From: Propionibacterium sp. oral taxon 192 str. F0372
GTDB lineage: Bacteria; Actinomycetota; Actinomycetes; Propionibacteriales; Propionibacteriaceae
Direction of reading: 5' to 3'
Length of the DNA stretch: 64,000 nt
NCBI RefSeq assembly: GCF_000413315.1
Contig: NZ_KE340297.1
Span: 1,744,581-1,808,580 of the forward strand
The notes under the pieces are model-generated. The model was given only the letters and a program-made list of their open reading frames with translations, was not told the DNA's origin and made no database searches. Below are positions 36,059 through 44,465 of the stretch, piece by piece. The stretch's first letter is position 1. Each line of letters starts with the position of its first letter. The position numbers were made by a program, and so were the translations under genes.

Positions 36059-37222
36059 TCAGTCGCTGAGTCTGAGTGCCGCTCGGTAGGACAGCCGACC
36101 GCTGGTCTGCATTAGTGCTCGTCGGTAGATCCTGCTGCCTAGGCTCACCATCAGCGCAGCGAAGAGCAGGTTGATTACCAGGGCGATGACCGGCTCCCAC
36201 CACTGGGCCGTGTTGTCCATGATCCGGGCAGGCATGAGCACTGCCGACATGATCGGGACATAGCTGAGCACGACCTTCGCGGTGCCGCTGGCCGTGAACC
36301 CGGCCACATAGACTGCCATCAGGACGAAAGTGAGTGGCTGGGCGGAGTACTGGACGTCCTCGGTACGAGTACCGAGGGAACCAGCGGCGGCCCAGATACA
36401 GGCCAGAGCGAGGAAACCTGCCAAGAAGAAAACCAGAAACCAAGCCACCGCACCCGACAGATTTGGCAGCATGACGGACAGCTTCGTGGCAGACAATCCG
36501 ATCAGCCCGAGTCCTAGCAGGAGAACCATCTGGCCTACGGCCATGGCCGTTTGTCCGATGACCTTCCCGGCCAATAGTGCTCGGACTGGGACGACCGAGA
36601 CCAGGATCTCGACGATGCGGGACTGTTTCTCCTCGACCACCGAGTTGGCGATCTGCATGCCGTAGACCAGCGAACTGAACATGAAAAGCGCAGCGAAGGC
36701 CAGACCAGTGAGGGAGCCGATCATCGGGTTGGAGTCACCTTCTAATGTGACCGATTCGACCGACATCCGGGCTTGGAGTTCGGCGTCGGACAGACCCGCC
36801 TGCCGAGCCAGGTCGGACAGGGTCAAGTCCTTGATCACGGTGTCTACGGATTGTTCGAGACTGGTCTTTGACTCGGTTTTCCACACCAGCTGCCAGGAGC
36901 CGTCGGCCTGACGCAGCCAAGCATCGGCGTCGCCGGCGCTGACCAAGTGCTCGGCTTCCTCATCGGAGGAAACTTCCACGACGTTCACTGATGATTTCGC
37001 GTTCTTCTTGCGAACTAGGGAGTCCGTGCCCTGAACGATGGCCGCGGCCTGCTGATCGGTGACCACGATGTCGGTGGTCGTCGAGCGGTTGGCGAAGATT
37101 TGCACTCCCGCGAAAGCGAGAGCCGTAACAGCCAAGGACACGATCGTGGAGATGATGAAGGATTTGTCAGTCAACTTGACCATGATTTCGCGGCGGGCAA
37201 TCGTCGCCCATGACGTGTTCAT
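36059..37222 (-). CDS. ABC-2 type transporter permease (NatB-like)
   Basis: 387 residues with one N-terminal transmembrane helix, a large extracytoplasmic loop (about 45-165) and five to six C-terminal helices including the ABC-2 core (ANSVVEEKQSRIVEILVSVVPVRALLAGKVIGQ). NatB-type exporters move Na+ or drugs with a dedicated ATPase. It overlaps the ATPase gene stop (ATGA). Substrate not predictable; the adjacent two-component system suggests envelope stress or antibiotic response. Confidence 0.88.
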   Translation of the reverse strand: MNTSWATIARREIMVKLTDKSFIISTIVSLAVTALAFAGVQIFANRSTTTDIVVTDQQAAAIVQGTDSLVRKKNAKSSVNVVEVSSDEEAEHLVSAGDADAWLRQADGSWQLVWKTESKTSLEQSVDTVIKDLTLSDLARQAGLSDAELQARMSVESVTLEGDSNPMIGSLTGLAFAALFMFSSLVYGMQIANSVVEEKQSRIVEILVSVVPVRALLAGKVIGQTAMAVGQMVLLLGLGLIGLSATKLSVMLPNLSGAVAWFLVFFLAGFLALACIWAAAGSLGTRTEDVQYSAQPLTFVLMAVYVAGFTASGTAKVVLSYVPIMSAVLMPARIMDNTAQWWEPVIALVINLLFAALMVSLGSRIYRRALMQTSGRLSYRAALRLSD

Positions 37223-38100
37223 GCTGTCACCTCACGGTAGATCTCGGACAGGGTGGGACGGATCCGGGAGAATTCCAGGACATTTCCGCGGTTGATGGCT
37301 TCAGCCAGAATGATCTTCTCTACACCGGGGTCGATGACCTCGACCAAGGCGGTGTTCCCGTCGACGTCGTCTACTTGGAGACCGGCGATTTCACGGACCC
37401 AGGCGACATCATTGTCGGTGACCAAGCGATGCTTGTGAGCCCCGCGGTTCTCCAGTTCCTGCTTGCTGCCACTGGCGACGATCTGCCCGTTGGACAAGAT
37501 GATCAATCCGTCACACAGCCGGTCGATCAGATCGAGCTGGTGAGAGGAGAACAGTACCGGCACCCCGGTTGCGGCAAACTCGGCGAGTAACCCGGCCATT
37601 TCATCGATGGCTTTCGGGTCGAGCCCGGAGAAGGGCTCGTCGAGGATCAGGCAGGTGGGGCAGGCCATCACCGAAGCGGCGATCTGTACCCGCTGCTGGT
37701 TACCCAATGACAGTTTCTCCAGCTTGTCCTTGATTCGTTCCCCCAAGCCGAAGCGCTCCATCAGTGTGGTGGCCTCGGCGGTGGCGTCAAAGCGGTTCAT
37801 CCCTTTAAGTTCGGCCAGGTAGACCAGCTGGGCGAGGACCGGCTGCTTGGCGTAGAGGCCGCGTTCCTCGGGCATGTAACCGAACCGAGCGCGGTCCTTA
37901 GCGGTGATGGGTGCGCCGTTCCAACGGACCTCGCCGGAATCAGCGGCGAGGAGGCCCATGATCATGCGCATCGTGGTGGTCTTTCCGGCACCGTTGCTGC
38001 CGACGAAACCGATCAATTTTCCTGCGTCGACGGTGAAGGACACATCCTGCACCGCGTGATGGGAACCGAACGAGCGGTTCAGCGTGTCAACTTCGAGCAT
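37219..38100 (-). CDS. ABC transporter ATP-binding protein (NatA-like)
   Basis: 293 residues. Walker A GSNGAGKTT, the signature LSLGNQQRVQ (Asn in place of the usual Gly-Gly), Walker B CLILDEPFSGLDP and the H-loop SSHQLD are visible. A C-terminal extension of about 80 residues is typical of NatA/DrrA-type exporters. The start is ATG with GGAG upstream. It pairs with the overlapping permease and lies 124 bp downstream of the response regulator gene, so the regulator may control it. Confidence 0.93.
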   Translation of the reverse strand: MLEVDTLNRSFGSHHAVQDVSFTVDAGKLIGFVGSNGAGKTTTMRMIMGLLAADSGEVRWNGAPITAKDRARFGYMPEERGLYAKQPVLAQLVYLAELKGMNRFDATAEATTLMERFGLGERIKDKLEKLSLGNQQRVQIAASVMACPTCLILDEPFSGLDPKAIDEMAGLLAEFAATGVPVLFSSHQLDLIDRLCDGLIILSNGQIVASGSKQELENRGAHKHRLVTDNDVAWVREIAGLQVDDVDGNTALVEVIDPGVEKIILAEAINRGNVLEFSRIRPTLSEIYREVTA

Positions 38101-38224
38101 GGCTCCAGCTTGCCGGTGATGCTGGGGTTAGCACATCGGCCACGTGATCGAAATCTGGCGTTGGATATTCTCCGTCATCCGGGGGAGACAAACTCCGTCG
38201 CAGGATTGAGCCGAGGAGATGGTC

Positions 38225-38887
38225 TCAGTCCATCAGGTGATGCTGGTAGGCCCAGGCTACGGCCTGGACCCTGTCGCGCAGCCCCAGCTTGGCGAGCAGA
38301 TTTGACACGTGGGTCTTGACCGTCGACTCGCCGACGACCAACTCGGCCGCGATCTCCGCATTGTTCAGACCCCGAGCCAGGGCTTGCAACACATCGGTTT
38401 CCCGCTCGGTGAGATCAACCGGGAGGCCGATGGGGCTTTCGGTGCTTGCTGTGGGTTGGGATATGGCACCGGCATGCATCTGGGCGATCACTCTGGTGGT
38501 GACCTCGGGAGACAGCAGACCGTTCCCGGCAGCGACCTGGCGCACGGCGTCGATGAGCAGTTCCGGGCCGGCATTCTTCAGTAGGAAACCCACGGCTCCC
38601 GCATTCAAGGCATCGAACAGGTAATCGTCGCGGTCAAAGGTGGTGAGGATCACCACCTTGGTGCGGTCCGCGATCTGCCGGGTGGCCGTGATGCCATCGA
38701 CCCCGGGCATCTGCACGTCCATCAGAACCACATCGGGGCACAAGGAAGCCACTTGGTCGATTGCCTGGGCACCATCCGAGGCCTCGCCGACCACTTCCAC
38801 ATCGTCGAGGACCGACAGGATCATCCGGAAACCGGTGCGCACCAGCTGCTGGTCGTCGACCAGAAGCACCTTGGTTATCTCGCTCAT
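38225..38887 (-). CDS. NarL/LuxR-family response regulator
   Basis: 220 residues. Receiver domain with phospho-acceptor Asp57, Asp11/Asp12, TTF switch and Lys104; C-terminal LuxR HTH (LTERETDVLQALARGLNNAEIA). Its start overlaps the kinase gene stop by 4 bp. The receiver and HTH are linked by a Ser/Thr-rich segment. It probably regulates the ABC exporter genes immediately downstream. Confidence 0.93.
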   Translation of the reverse strand: MSEITKVLLVDDQQLVRTGFRMILSVLDDVEVVGEASDGAQAIDQVASLCPDVVLMDVQMPGVDGITATRQIADRTKVVILTTFDRDDYLFDALNAGAVGFLLKNAGPELLIDAVRQVAAGNGLLSPEVTTRVIAQMHAGAISQPTASTESPIGLPVDLTERETDVLQALARGLNNAEIAAELVVGESTVKTHVSNLLAKLGLRDRVQAVAWAYQHHLMD

Positions 38888-40167
38888 AGAGCTCCTCCTC
38901 GCAACGGCAGGCGCACCCGGACACGGTACCCACCGGTGACGCGGGGGCCGATCTCGGCAGTACCGCAGTGGGAGGCCACTCGCTCCCTGATCCCAAGCTG
39001 ACCTAGTCCGGAGCCGGAGGTGCCGGGTTTGGGCCGGCCATCATCCAGGATCTCGGCCTCCACCCAGTTCGAGCCGCGACGGATGGTGACCCGTGCTGAT
39101 CGGGCGGTGGAGTGTTTCTCAACGTTGTTGAGGGATTCCTGGACAACCCGGAACAGCGATAGTTGGATCGGGAGCGGCACATCCGAGGTGTCGACGGCGG
39201 TGATTCCCACCTGCAGACCGGTCTCCGCGAAGGAAGCGGCCAGCCCATCCAATTCGCCCAGTGTCGGTTCCGGAGCCCGATCGGTGTTCTCCTCCTCTCC
39301 GCTGGCTCCCCTCAGTGTTCCCAGTAGTGATCGCATTTCGGTGACCGCGGCCCGGGAGGAGGTTTCGACGTTGGCCAAGGCTTCGGCAGCCAGGGCAGGA
39401 TCCTTGGCCAGCACAGTGCGGGCGGCTCCGGCCTGGACACCCATCACCGAGACGTGGTGGGCCACCACGTCGTGCAGTTCCCTGGCGATTCGCAGCCGTT
39501 CATCGGTCACTGCTTGGTTGCGCAAGGCATCTGCCTGAGCGGTGATCGTGGTGGCTTGCTTGACGAGCAGCGCCTTGTTGCGAGCCTGCCACCAGTTGTT
39601 ACGGCCGAGGATGACCGCACCGATGATGTAGACAGCGCTGATGAGGTAGTTCATCAGAACGGAGGAGACGATGGTGGGCAAGATACCTCGGTTCGGCAGC
39701 TTGCTTGCGGTCACCGCGTCAACGAGCCTGTCGAGTCCCGACCCTATCGCGAGATCCCAAGCCAGCCAGCCGAACATGAGCAACAATATTGCGCCCAGTG
39801 CTACCAAGGCCACCGACCGGTCGCGGGACCATGCGGCACAGGAGTAGAGGGCGAAGAAACACATTGCCTGAAATCCGAGAAGGACGCCCACTTCAGGAAT
39901 AAGGCTAGACCCGATCAACAGGGCGAATTCGATAATGGCGACCGGCACGGGGAACCTGCGGCGCCAGGCCAGGACAATCGCGCCGAGTGCGATGAGCAGG
40001 TGGTGTTGCCACCAGGGTCTGGTGATTTCTATGGAGTACAGGGGTCTGTTCAACTCGAACTGCACTGCGGCAAAGCACCACAAGATGACGACCGTCCACA
40101 GGTCGATCACCCCGAGTTCCGGGCGGGGCCGTATGTAATCCTCCTCGGTTCCGAACCACGTCGTCAT
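38884..40167 (-). CDS. Two-component sensor histidine kinase (HisKA_3 type)
   Basis: 427 residues. Five to six transmembrane segments (about 22-190) without a large sensor loop are followed by a HisKA_3 dimerisation helix with phospho-acceptor His232 in ARELHDVVAHHVS, and an HATPase domain (VVQESLNNVEKHS; GSGLGQLGIRERV). Intramembrane-sensing kinases of this shape often detect cell-envelope stress. The ATG overlaps the LCP gene stop (ATGA) and its own stop overlaps the regulator gene. Confidence 0.93.
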   Translation of the reverse strand: MTTWFGTEEDYIRPRPELGVIDLWTVVILWCFAAVQFELNRPLYSIEITRPWWQHHLLIALGAIVLAWRRRFPVPVAIIEFALLIGSSLIPEVGVLLGFQAMCFFALYSCAAWSRDRSVALVALGAILLLMFGWLAWDLAIGSGLDRLVDAVTASKLPNRGILPTIVSSVLMNYLISAVYIIGAVILGRNNWWQARNKALLVKQATTITAQADALRNQAVTDERLRIARELHDVVAHHVSVMGVQAGAARTVLAKDPALAAEALANVETSSRAAVTEMRSLLGTLRGASGEEENTDRAPEPTLGELDGLAASFAETGLQVGITAVDTSDVPLPIQLSLFRVVQESLNNVEKHSTARSARVTIRRGSNWVEAEILDDGRPKPGTSGSGLGQLGIRERVASHCGTAEIGPRVTGGYRVRVRLPLRGGAL

Positions 40168-41414
40168 GCGGCAAATCTGTCCAAATTTGAGGTGTCGCCA
40201 CGGGAGATCTCGTCGAACAACTGGATTGCTTGCTCGGAGTTCCAGATGACGACGGACTGACCGTCATCGGTCCATCCTTCGGTGGTCTTGATCGGAACCA
40301 CTAGGGACAGACCCTCACCGTTCGAGACATTTGCCAGTCCCAGCACGGTCGCAGCCAGGTCCCCGGCTCCGGTATCTTTACCTCGGGCCAGCATCCCTGA
40401 TCCGGCGCGGCCCAGGTTCCAGTACCGGAATGGGTTGAGCACGCTGGTGGGGGTGGCGATCTTCGCCATCACCTTGCTAGTGATCTCCCGCTGGCGCTTC
40501 GCGCGACCGATATCGCCTTCTGGATCCGAGTAGCGCATCCGGACATAGGCGAGTGCAGTGGTCCCGTTGATCTGTTGACAACCTGCGGGAACATTCAGCC
40601 CGCTCAGCTCGTCATTGATCGGGGTCTCGGGGCAGATCTCCACTCCGCCGACCACGTCAACCAGTTCGGAGAAGCCGTCGAAACCGATTTCGTAGTAGCC
40701 ATCGATGCGAACCCCGGTGACCGCCTCCACGGTCTGTTCCAGCAGCGCCGGTCCCCCCATCGCATAGGCGGAGTTCAGTTTGCCCTGACCGTATCCTGCG
40801 ATCGGTACGTAGGAATCCCGGGGCAAGGAAACCAGAACTGAGCGACCCTTTGGGGGCAGGTACAGCAACATTATGGTGTCGGTGCGAGCCGACTCCAGCC
40901 CCTCGCGGGCATCCGAACCGACGAGCAGGATCGCGGTGCCCGATTGGTCGGCCAAGTGCCCACCCGCGGGGGTGTCATCCACCACCTTCATCTGATTGAT
41001 CCAATAGATCGGTGTACCAATGAGGAACAAGAGCCAGGCGGCCAGAACCAACCCGATGAATCTGATTGTTCGTCGTGCACCGGATGCGCGCCGTCGGCGA
41101 CGCGATGGCCGTCGCGACGGATCGGTTCTAACGGGGGTCGGTGCGGTGCGTCGTACCTGTTCTTCGACGGATCGTGTCTGGTTTTCCTGATTAGGGTGCG
41201 GCGCGGGAACCGGGCGAGGCCGTCGCGAGGCAGGGGCCTCGACCGGGGCTGGGTGCCCGGGTGAGTGGGACCTCTCTTGGGCTAGCGTCGCGGAGGGTAG
41301 AGCGGTGGGATCCAGTGCCGCCGCAGGCGGCGGGTTTGGTGTTTTGGGCGTGGACTCGGGCTCTTTTTGGTACAGCCAGTCGATGTCCGCCCGGCGTTCT
41401 GACTCGTCACGCAC
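40164..41414 (-). CDS. LytR-CpsA-Psr (LCP) family cell-wall glycopolymer ligase
   Basis: 416 residues from GTG 41414. A long Pro/Arg-rich cytosolic N-terminus (about 1-120), one transmembrane helix (IGLVLAAWLLFLIGTPIYW) and an extracytoplasmic LCP domain: LLVGSDAREG, RTDTIMLL, SLPRDSYVPI, KLNSAYAMGG, ALAYVRMRYSDPEGDIGRAK. It attaches glycopolymers (teichoic-acid or arabinogalactan-like) to peptidoglycan. It starts 8 bp inside the TIGR03089 gene and is coupled to the kinase, tying wall assembly to signalling. Confidence 0.92.
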   Translation of the reverse strand: MRDESERRADIDWLYQKEPESTPKTPNPPPAAALDPTALPSATLAQERSHSPGHPAPVEAPASRRPRPVPAPHPNQENQTRSVEEQVRRTAPTPVRTDPSRRPSRRRRRASGARRTIRFIGLVLAAWLLFLIGTPIYWINQMKVVDDTPAGGHLADQSGTAILLVGSDAREGLESARTDTIMLLYLPPKGRSVLVSLPRDSYVPIAGYGQGKLNSAYAMGGPALLEQTVEAVTGVRIDGYYEIGFDGFSELVDVVGGVEICPETPINDELSGLNVPAGCQQINGTTALAYVRMRYSDPEGDIGRAKRQREITSKVMAKIATPTSVLNPFRYWNLGRAGSGMLARGKDTGAGDLAATVLGLANVSNGEGLSLVVPIKTTEGWTDDGQSVVIWNSEQAIQLFDEISRGDTSNLDRFAA

Positions 41415-42120
41415 GATGTGCCTTCTCCTGTCGCAGCAATTCCCCGATATTGGTATGTCGGTCCCCGACGACCAGCACCACGGACCCGCCGCCGAGCAGC
41501 GGTCCGACGAGTCCAAGACTCACTAATTCCCACGGCTGCGTGGCCCCTTCCAACAGCACTCGGTGAGACAAGGGAGGTATCGCAGCCAGATCCTGCCAGG
41601 TGTGCTCGGTGCCGTCGTCGAAGCAGACTAGGTCGGTCGCATCGAAGCGCTGGTGGGCATCGGGTTGGGATAGCACCTCGGCGAAGTCAATGACGCCAGT
41701 CGCCGGTTTAATCAGCGGAGCTCCCAGGGGATGCAGGGAGCAGGCGATGGTCACACCTGCGCCGGTTGGTTGTGTGCCGGGCCCGACGACCGCGGCTGCG
41801 GTTCCCGCCCCGACGGCATCGACCGGGATCGCTTCGACGATTCCTCCGGCCTGCCAGATCGCCATGGTCCACACCAGCGTGGTCCAGTGCGCTGGATTGC
41901 TGATCAGCAGCGTGTTCGCCACCCGTGATGAGGTCAACTCCATCTCGTCGAGCAGGTTGACGGTCTTATCCACCCAGTTCGCGAAGGTCCGCGCCGAGAA
42001 CTCCGCTCGTGCTCCGCTCGATGGGCCGTACCAGGTGACCAGCGGATCGGCGCCATGGCGGCGTGCCCGGTTGGTCAGGGCATCCACCACGTCGCAGGTC
42101 GGCGAGTGGGAGGCGAGCAT
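41407..42120 (-). CDS. TIGR03089 family protein
   Basis: 237 residues from ATG 42120, resembling the N-terminal half of an adenylate-forming enzyme without its ATP-binding signature (DPLVTWYGPSSGARAEFSARTFANWVDKTVNLL; NPAHWTTLVWTMAIWQAGGIVEAI). Found next to LCP genes in many actinobacteria (Rv3268 position); function unknown. TACGAT (42127-42132 on the minus strand) ends 6 nt before the ATG, so a leaderless start is likely. It leads an overlapping series of genes into LCP, kinase and regulator. Confidence 0.85.
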   Translation of the reverse strand: MLASHSPTCDVVDALTNRARRHGADPLVTWYGPSSGARAEFSARTFANWVDKTVNLLDEMELTSSRVANTLLISNPAHWTTLVWTMAIWQAGGIVEAIPVDAVGAGTAAAVVGPGTQPTGAGVTIACSLHPLGAPLIKPATGVIDFAEVLSQPDAHQRFDATDLVCFDDGTEHTWQDLAAIPPLSHRVLLEGATQPWELVSLGLVGPLLGGGSVVLVVGDRHTNIGELLRQEKAHRA

Positions 42121-42200
42121 TACTCCATCGTATGTGTGCCGGGCACAACAGCGGGGCAACCCTGCCGGGCGTGCCCGCTTGCTCGGGCTAGATTGAGGCC

Positions 42201-43277
42201 ATGGAGTACGTGGTGATCATGGCGGGTGGATCGGGGAAACGTCTGTGGCCGTTGTCGAGGCAGGGTGAGCCCAAGCAACTTTTGCCGCTGTTCAATGACC
42301 GGTCGCTGCTCCAACTCGCTTACCAGAGAGTTTTGAAGGTGGTCCCGGCCTCCCGGGTGCTGGTGTGTACTGGTGCCTCTTATGCCGATGTCGTCGCCGA
42401 CCAGTTGGAAGGACTGCTTCCTGAGAACATACTGGGAGAGCCGGAGGGACGTGATTCCCTCAATGCAGTCGCATGGCCGGCCGCGGTGCTCGCAGCCCGC
42501 GACCCAGATGCGGTCATGGCGGTGGTGACCGCGGATCAGTTGATCTCCCCGGAGGAGGCCTTCGCCGAGGCTTTGAGTAACGGGATGAGGCTGGCAGCCG
42601 ATGATCCCAGCGTTCTGGTGACCTTCGGTGTGGTGCCGACCAGCCCGCACACCGGCTACGGCTATCTGCACCGCGGGGAGCAGATCTCTGGCTACGGGAT
42701 GGCCGCCGAGGTAGTGGAGTTCAAGGAGAAGCCGGATCTGGCGACCGCCGAGACCTATCTGGCTTCGGGGGAGTACTGGTGGAATGCTGGAATGTTTGTA
42801 TTCCGCGCCAGGACCCTCCTTGAGCAACTGGAGGTGCTGCATCCGGTCACCCATGCCAGGGTGCTCGAATTGGCCGCCCGTCCGGATCGGCTCGCTGAGA
42901 TCTACCCGGGGCTGCTGAAGATCTCGGTCGACTACGCCGTGATGGAGCCGGTTTCCCGCGGGGAGGCCAGTGCGCGCATTGCAGCGATTGCCCTGCCCGT
43001 CGAATGGATTGATGTCGGCTCCTACGAGGCGTTGTTCGAGGTGCTGTCCTGTGATACCAACGGCGAGGCCACCATAGGCACGGTGGTTGATCTCGACTCC
43101 CGCGACAATCTGTTGATCAACACCCAGGAAGGGTCGGTGTTGGCCGTCGTGGGGATGAACGATGCCATGGTGGTGCGCACTCCGCAGGCCACGCTGGTCG
43201 GGCCGTTGTCGGCATCTCAGAAGATCAAGCAACTCGTCGAGCAGGTCGCCGCCGAGGTATCGGAGGAACTCGCCTGA
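42201..43277 (+). CDS. manC: Mannose-1-phosphate guanylyltransferase
   Basis: 358 residues: nucleotidyltransferase signature MAGGSGKRLWPLSR, GEPKQLL, VVTADQ in place of the usual PSDH, EFKEKP, WNAGMFVFRA and a left-handed helix end (VDLDSRDNLLINTQEGSVLAVVG). Makes GDP-mannose from Man-1-P and GTP for glycosyltransferases such as the one at 44466. TAGATT (42189-42194) ends 6 nt before ATG 42201, a leaderless start. The following gene overlaps its stop by 1 nt. Confidence 0.93.
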   Translation: MEYVVIMAGGSGKRLWPLSRQGEPKQLLPLFNDRSLLQLAYQRVLKVVPASRVLVCTGASYADVVADQLEGLLPENILGEPEGRDSLNAVAWPAAVLAARDPDAVMAVVTADQLISPEEAFAEALSNGMRLAADDPSVLVTFGVVPTSPHTGYGYLHRGEQISGYGMAAEVVEFKEKPDLATAETYLASGEYWWNAGMFVFRARTLLEQLEVLHPVTHARVLELAARPDRLAEIYPGLLKISVDYAVMEPVSRGEASARIAAIALPVEWIDVGSYEALFEVLSCDTNGEATIGTVVDLDSRDNLLINTQEGSVLAVVGMNDAMVVRTPQATLVGPLSASQKIKQLVEQVAAEVSEELA

Positions 43278-43969
43278 TGATCGACTATGTGAAGAATCTT
43301 CGTCTGCCATTGCTGGGGTTTGTTCTCGTACTAACTGCGGTGCTCATAGTCAGCTCTGTTGTCCAGTTCGTGATGGCCTTGGTCGGAGCGACATCATTGG
43401 GTCAGGCAGCCCAGATCGGGGCCAGCACTTCACCCTCATTGGTGTGGGTCCTGACCGCTTTGGTGTTGGTAATGGCCCTGGTGTTGTTGCGCCCCCATCC
43501 GGTGGGCACGATGCGTATGGTGCGGGTGGCCTCGGTGGTCATCGGGTTCGCTGCAGTTCTTGCCGCAGTGTACTGGGTGCTGCTGTTGTGGGAAGGATTC
43601 AGTCCCGGGGTCATCCTAGGTTCCTTGGGCGGGCTGGTGGAGACCATCGCGAAGGGGGCATGCGCGGTGGTGCTGCACCGCTTGCATGGGGTGGGCCGCA
43701 CCGATCTCTTGGCCGCCCTCGGGGCTCAGACCGATGCCAACCCCAAGGATTCGGCTGCTGAGACCGGCGAATCGCAGCGATCGGCATGGCAGGTGGACCA
43801 GACAACTGGATACCATTGGACCTCCGCCGCGCAGGCCGCCCAGGGCGGCGCGCCGACCGGGCAACCCCCCGAGTTGGAGGGCCCTGAAACTGCTGCGCAG
43901 TACCCGTCACGCCAGCAGGTGTGGTCCCGTCCGAAGCGGTCGAGCCCGGACTGGGGAAGCTCCGGATGA
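43277..43969 (+). CDS. Membrane protein of unknown function
   Basis: 230 residues: three to four transmembrane helices in residues 10-140, then a cytosolic tail of about 90 residues rich in Pro, Gln, Gly and Ala (TSAAQAAQGGAPTGQPPELE) that looks disordered. No family recognised. The start overlaps the manC stop (TGATG), so translation is coupled; an envelope-related role is a guess from context. Confidence 0.75.
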   Translation: MIDYVKNLRLPLLGFVLVLTAVLIVSSVVQFVMALVGATSLGQAAQIGASTSPSLVWVLTALVLVMALVLLRPHPVGTMRMVRVASVVIGFAAVLAAVYWVLLLWEGFSPGVILGSLGGLVETIAKGACAVVLHRLHGVGRTDLLAALGAQTDANPKDSAAETGESQRSAWQVDQTTGYHWTSAAQAAQGGAPTGQPPELEGPETAAQYPSRQQVWSRPKRSSPDWGSSG

Positions 43970-43980
43970 GGCTGCGGTCG

Positions 43981-44022
43981 TTTCTGAGAATTACCAATGA
44001 GTTTCTGAGAATTACCGATGAA
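43981..44022. repeat. 21-bp tandem repeat in the whiB upstream region
   Basis: Two abutting 21-bp units (43981-44001 and 44002-44022), each beginning TTTCTGAGAATTACC, with differences only in the last few positions. They lie 83-124 bp before the whiB start codon, where a regulator would bind. The AT-rich composition contrasts with the surroundings. Confidence 0.8.
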
Positions 44023-44104
44023 TATCTGTATCCATTTGACTCAACCGAACTACAGCGCTGTAATTCAAGAGACCGGTTTCAGCCGTCGAAAGGAGCGAAC
44101 GGGG

Positions 44105-44365
44105 ATGTACGTAGTGCAGTCGCTCGTGGATGACGCCGTGGAGGATGGTCCTCTCGGTTGGCAGGAACAGGCTTTGTGTGCGCAGACGGATCCCGAGGCG
44201 TTCTTCCCTGAGAAGGGCGGCTCGACAAGGGAGGCCAAGAAAGTCTGCCAATCCTGTCCAGTGCGGTCGGATTGTCTTGACTACGCCTTGGCTAATGACG
44301 AGCGCTTCGGCATCTGGGGGGGATTGTCCGAACGTGAACGTCGGCGTTTGAGGAAGCAGGCCTGA
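44105..44365 (+). CDS. whiB: WhiB-family [4Fe-4S] transcriptional regulator (WhiB2/WhmD-like)
   Basis: 86 residues. The four cluster Cys are at 25, 48, 51 and 57, followed by the G-I-W-G-G turn and a basic C-terminal DNA-contact tail (RERRRLRKQA). Position next to manC and upstream of a metallopeptidase-like gene, DUF3499 and ahcY matches WhiB2 of mycobacteria, which works in cell division. ATG 44105 follows GAAAGGAG. A hairpin at 44375-44407 ends the transcript. Confidence 0.93.
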   Translation: MYVVQSLVDDAVEDGPLGWQEQALCAQTDPEAFFPEKGGSTREAKKVCQSCPVRSDCLDYALANDERFGIWGGLSERERRRLRKQA

Positions 44366-44374
44366 TAATCATCC

Positions 44375-44407
44375 GAGTCGTGGGCGTCGACGGGGCGCCC
44401 ACGACTC
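44375..44407 (+). terminator. Terminator hairpin after whiB
   Basis: Perfect 12-bp GC-rich stem (44375-44386 and 44396-44407) with a 9-nt loop, starting 9 nt after the whiB stop. It is followed by a moderately T-rich stretch. Confidence 0.85.
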
Positions 44408-44465
44408 CGTCATCTTGGTCTTGAATGTTTCGGCTCTTCGATGTGCAGGCTTGTAGGCTGTTTTG

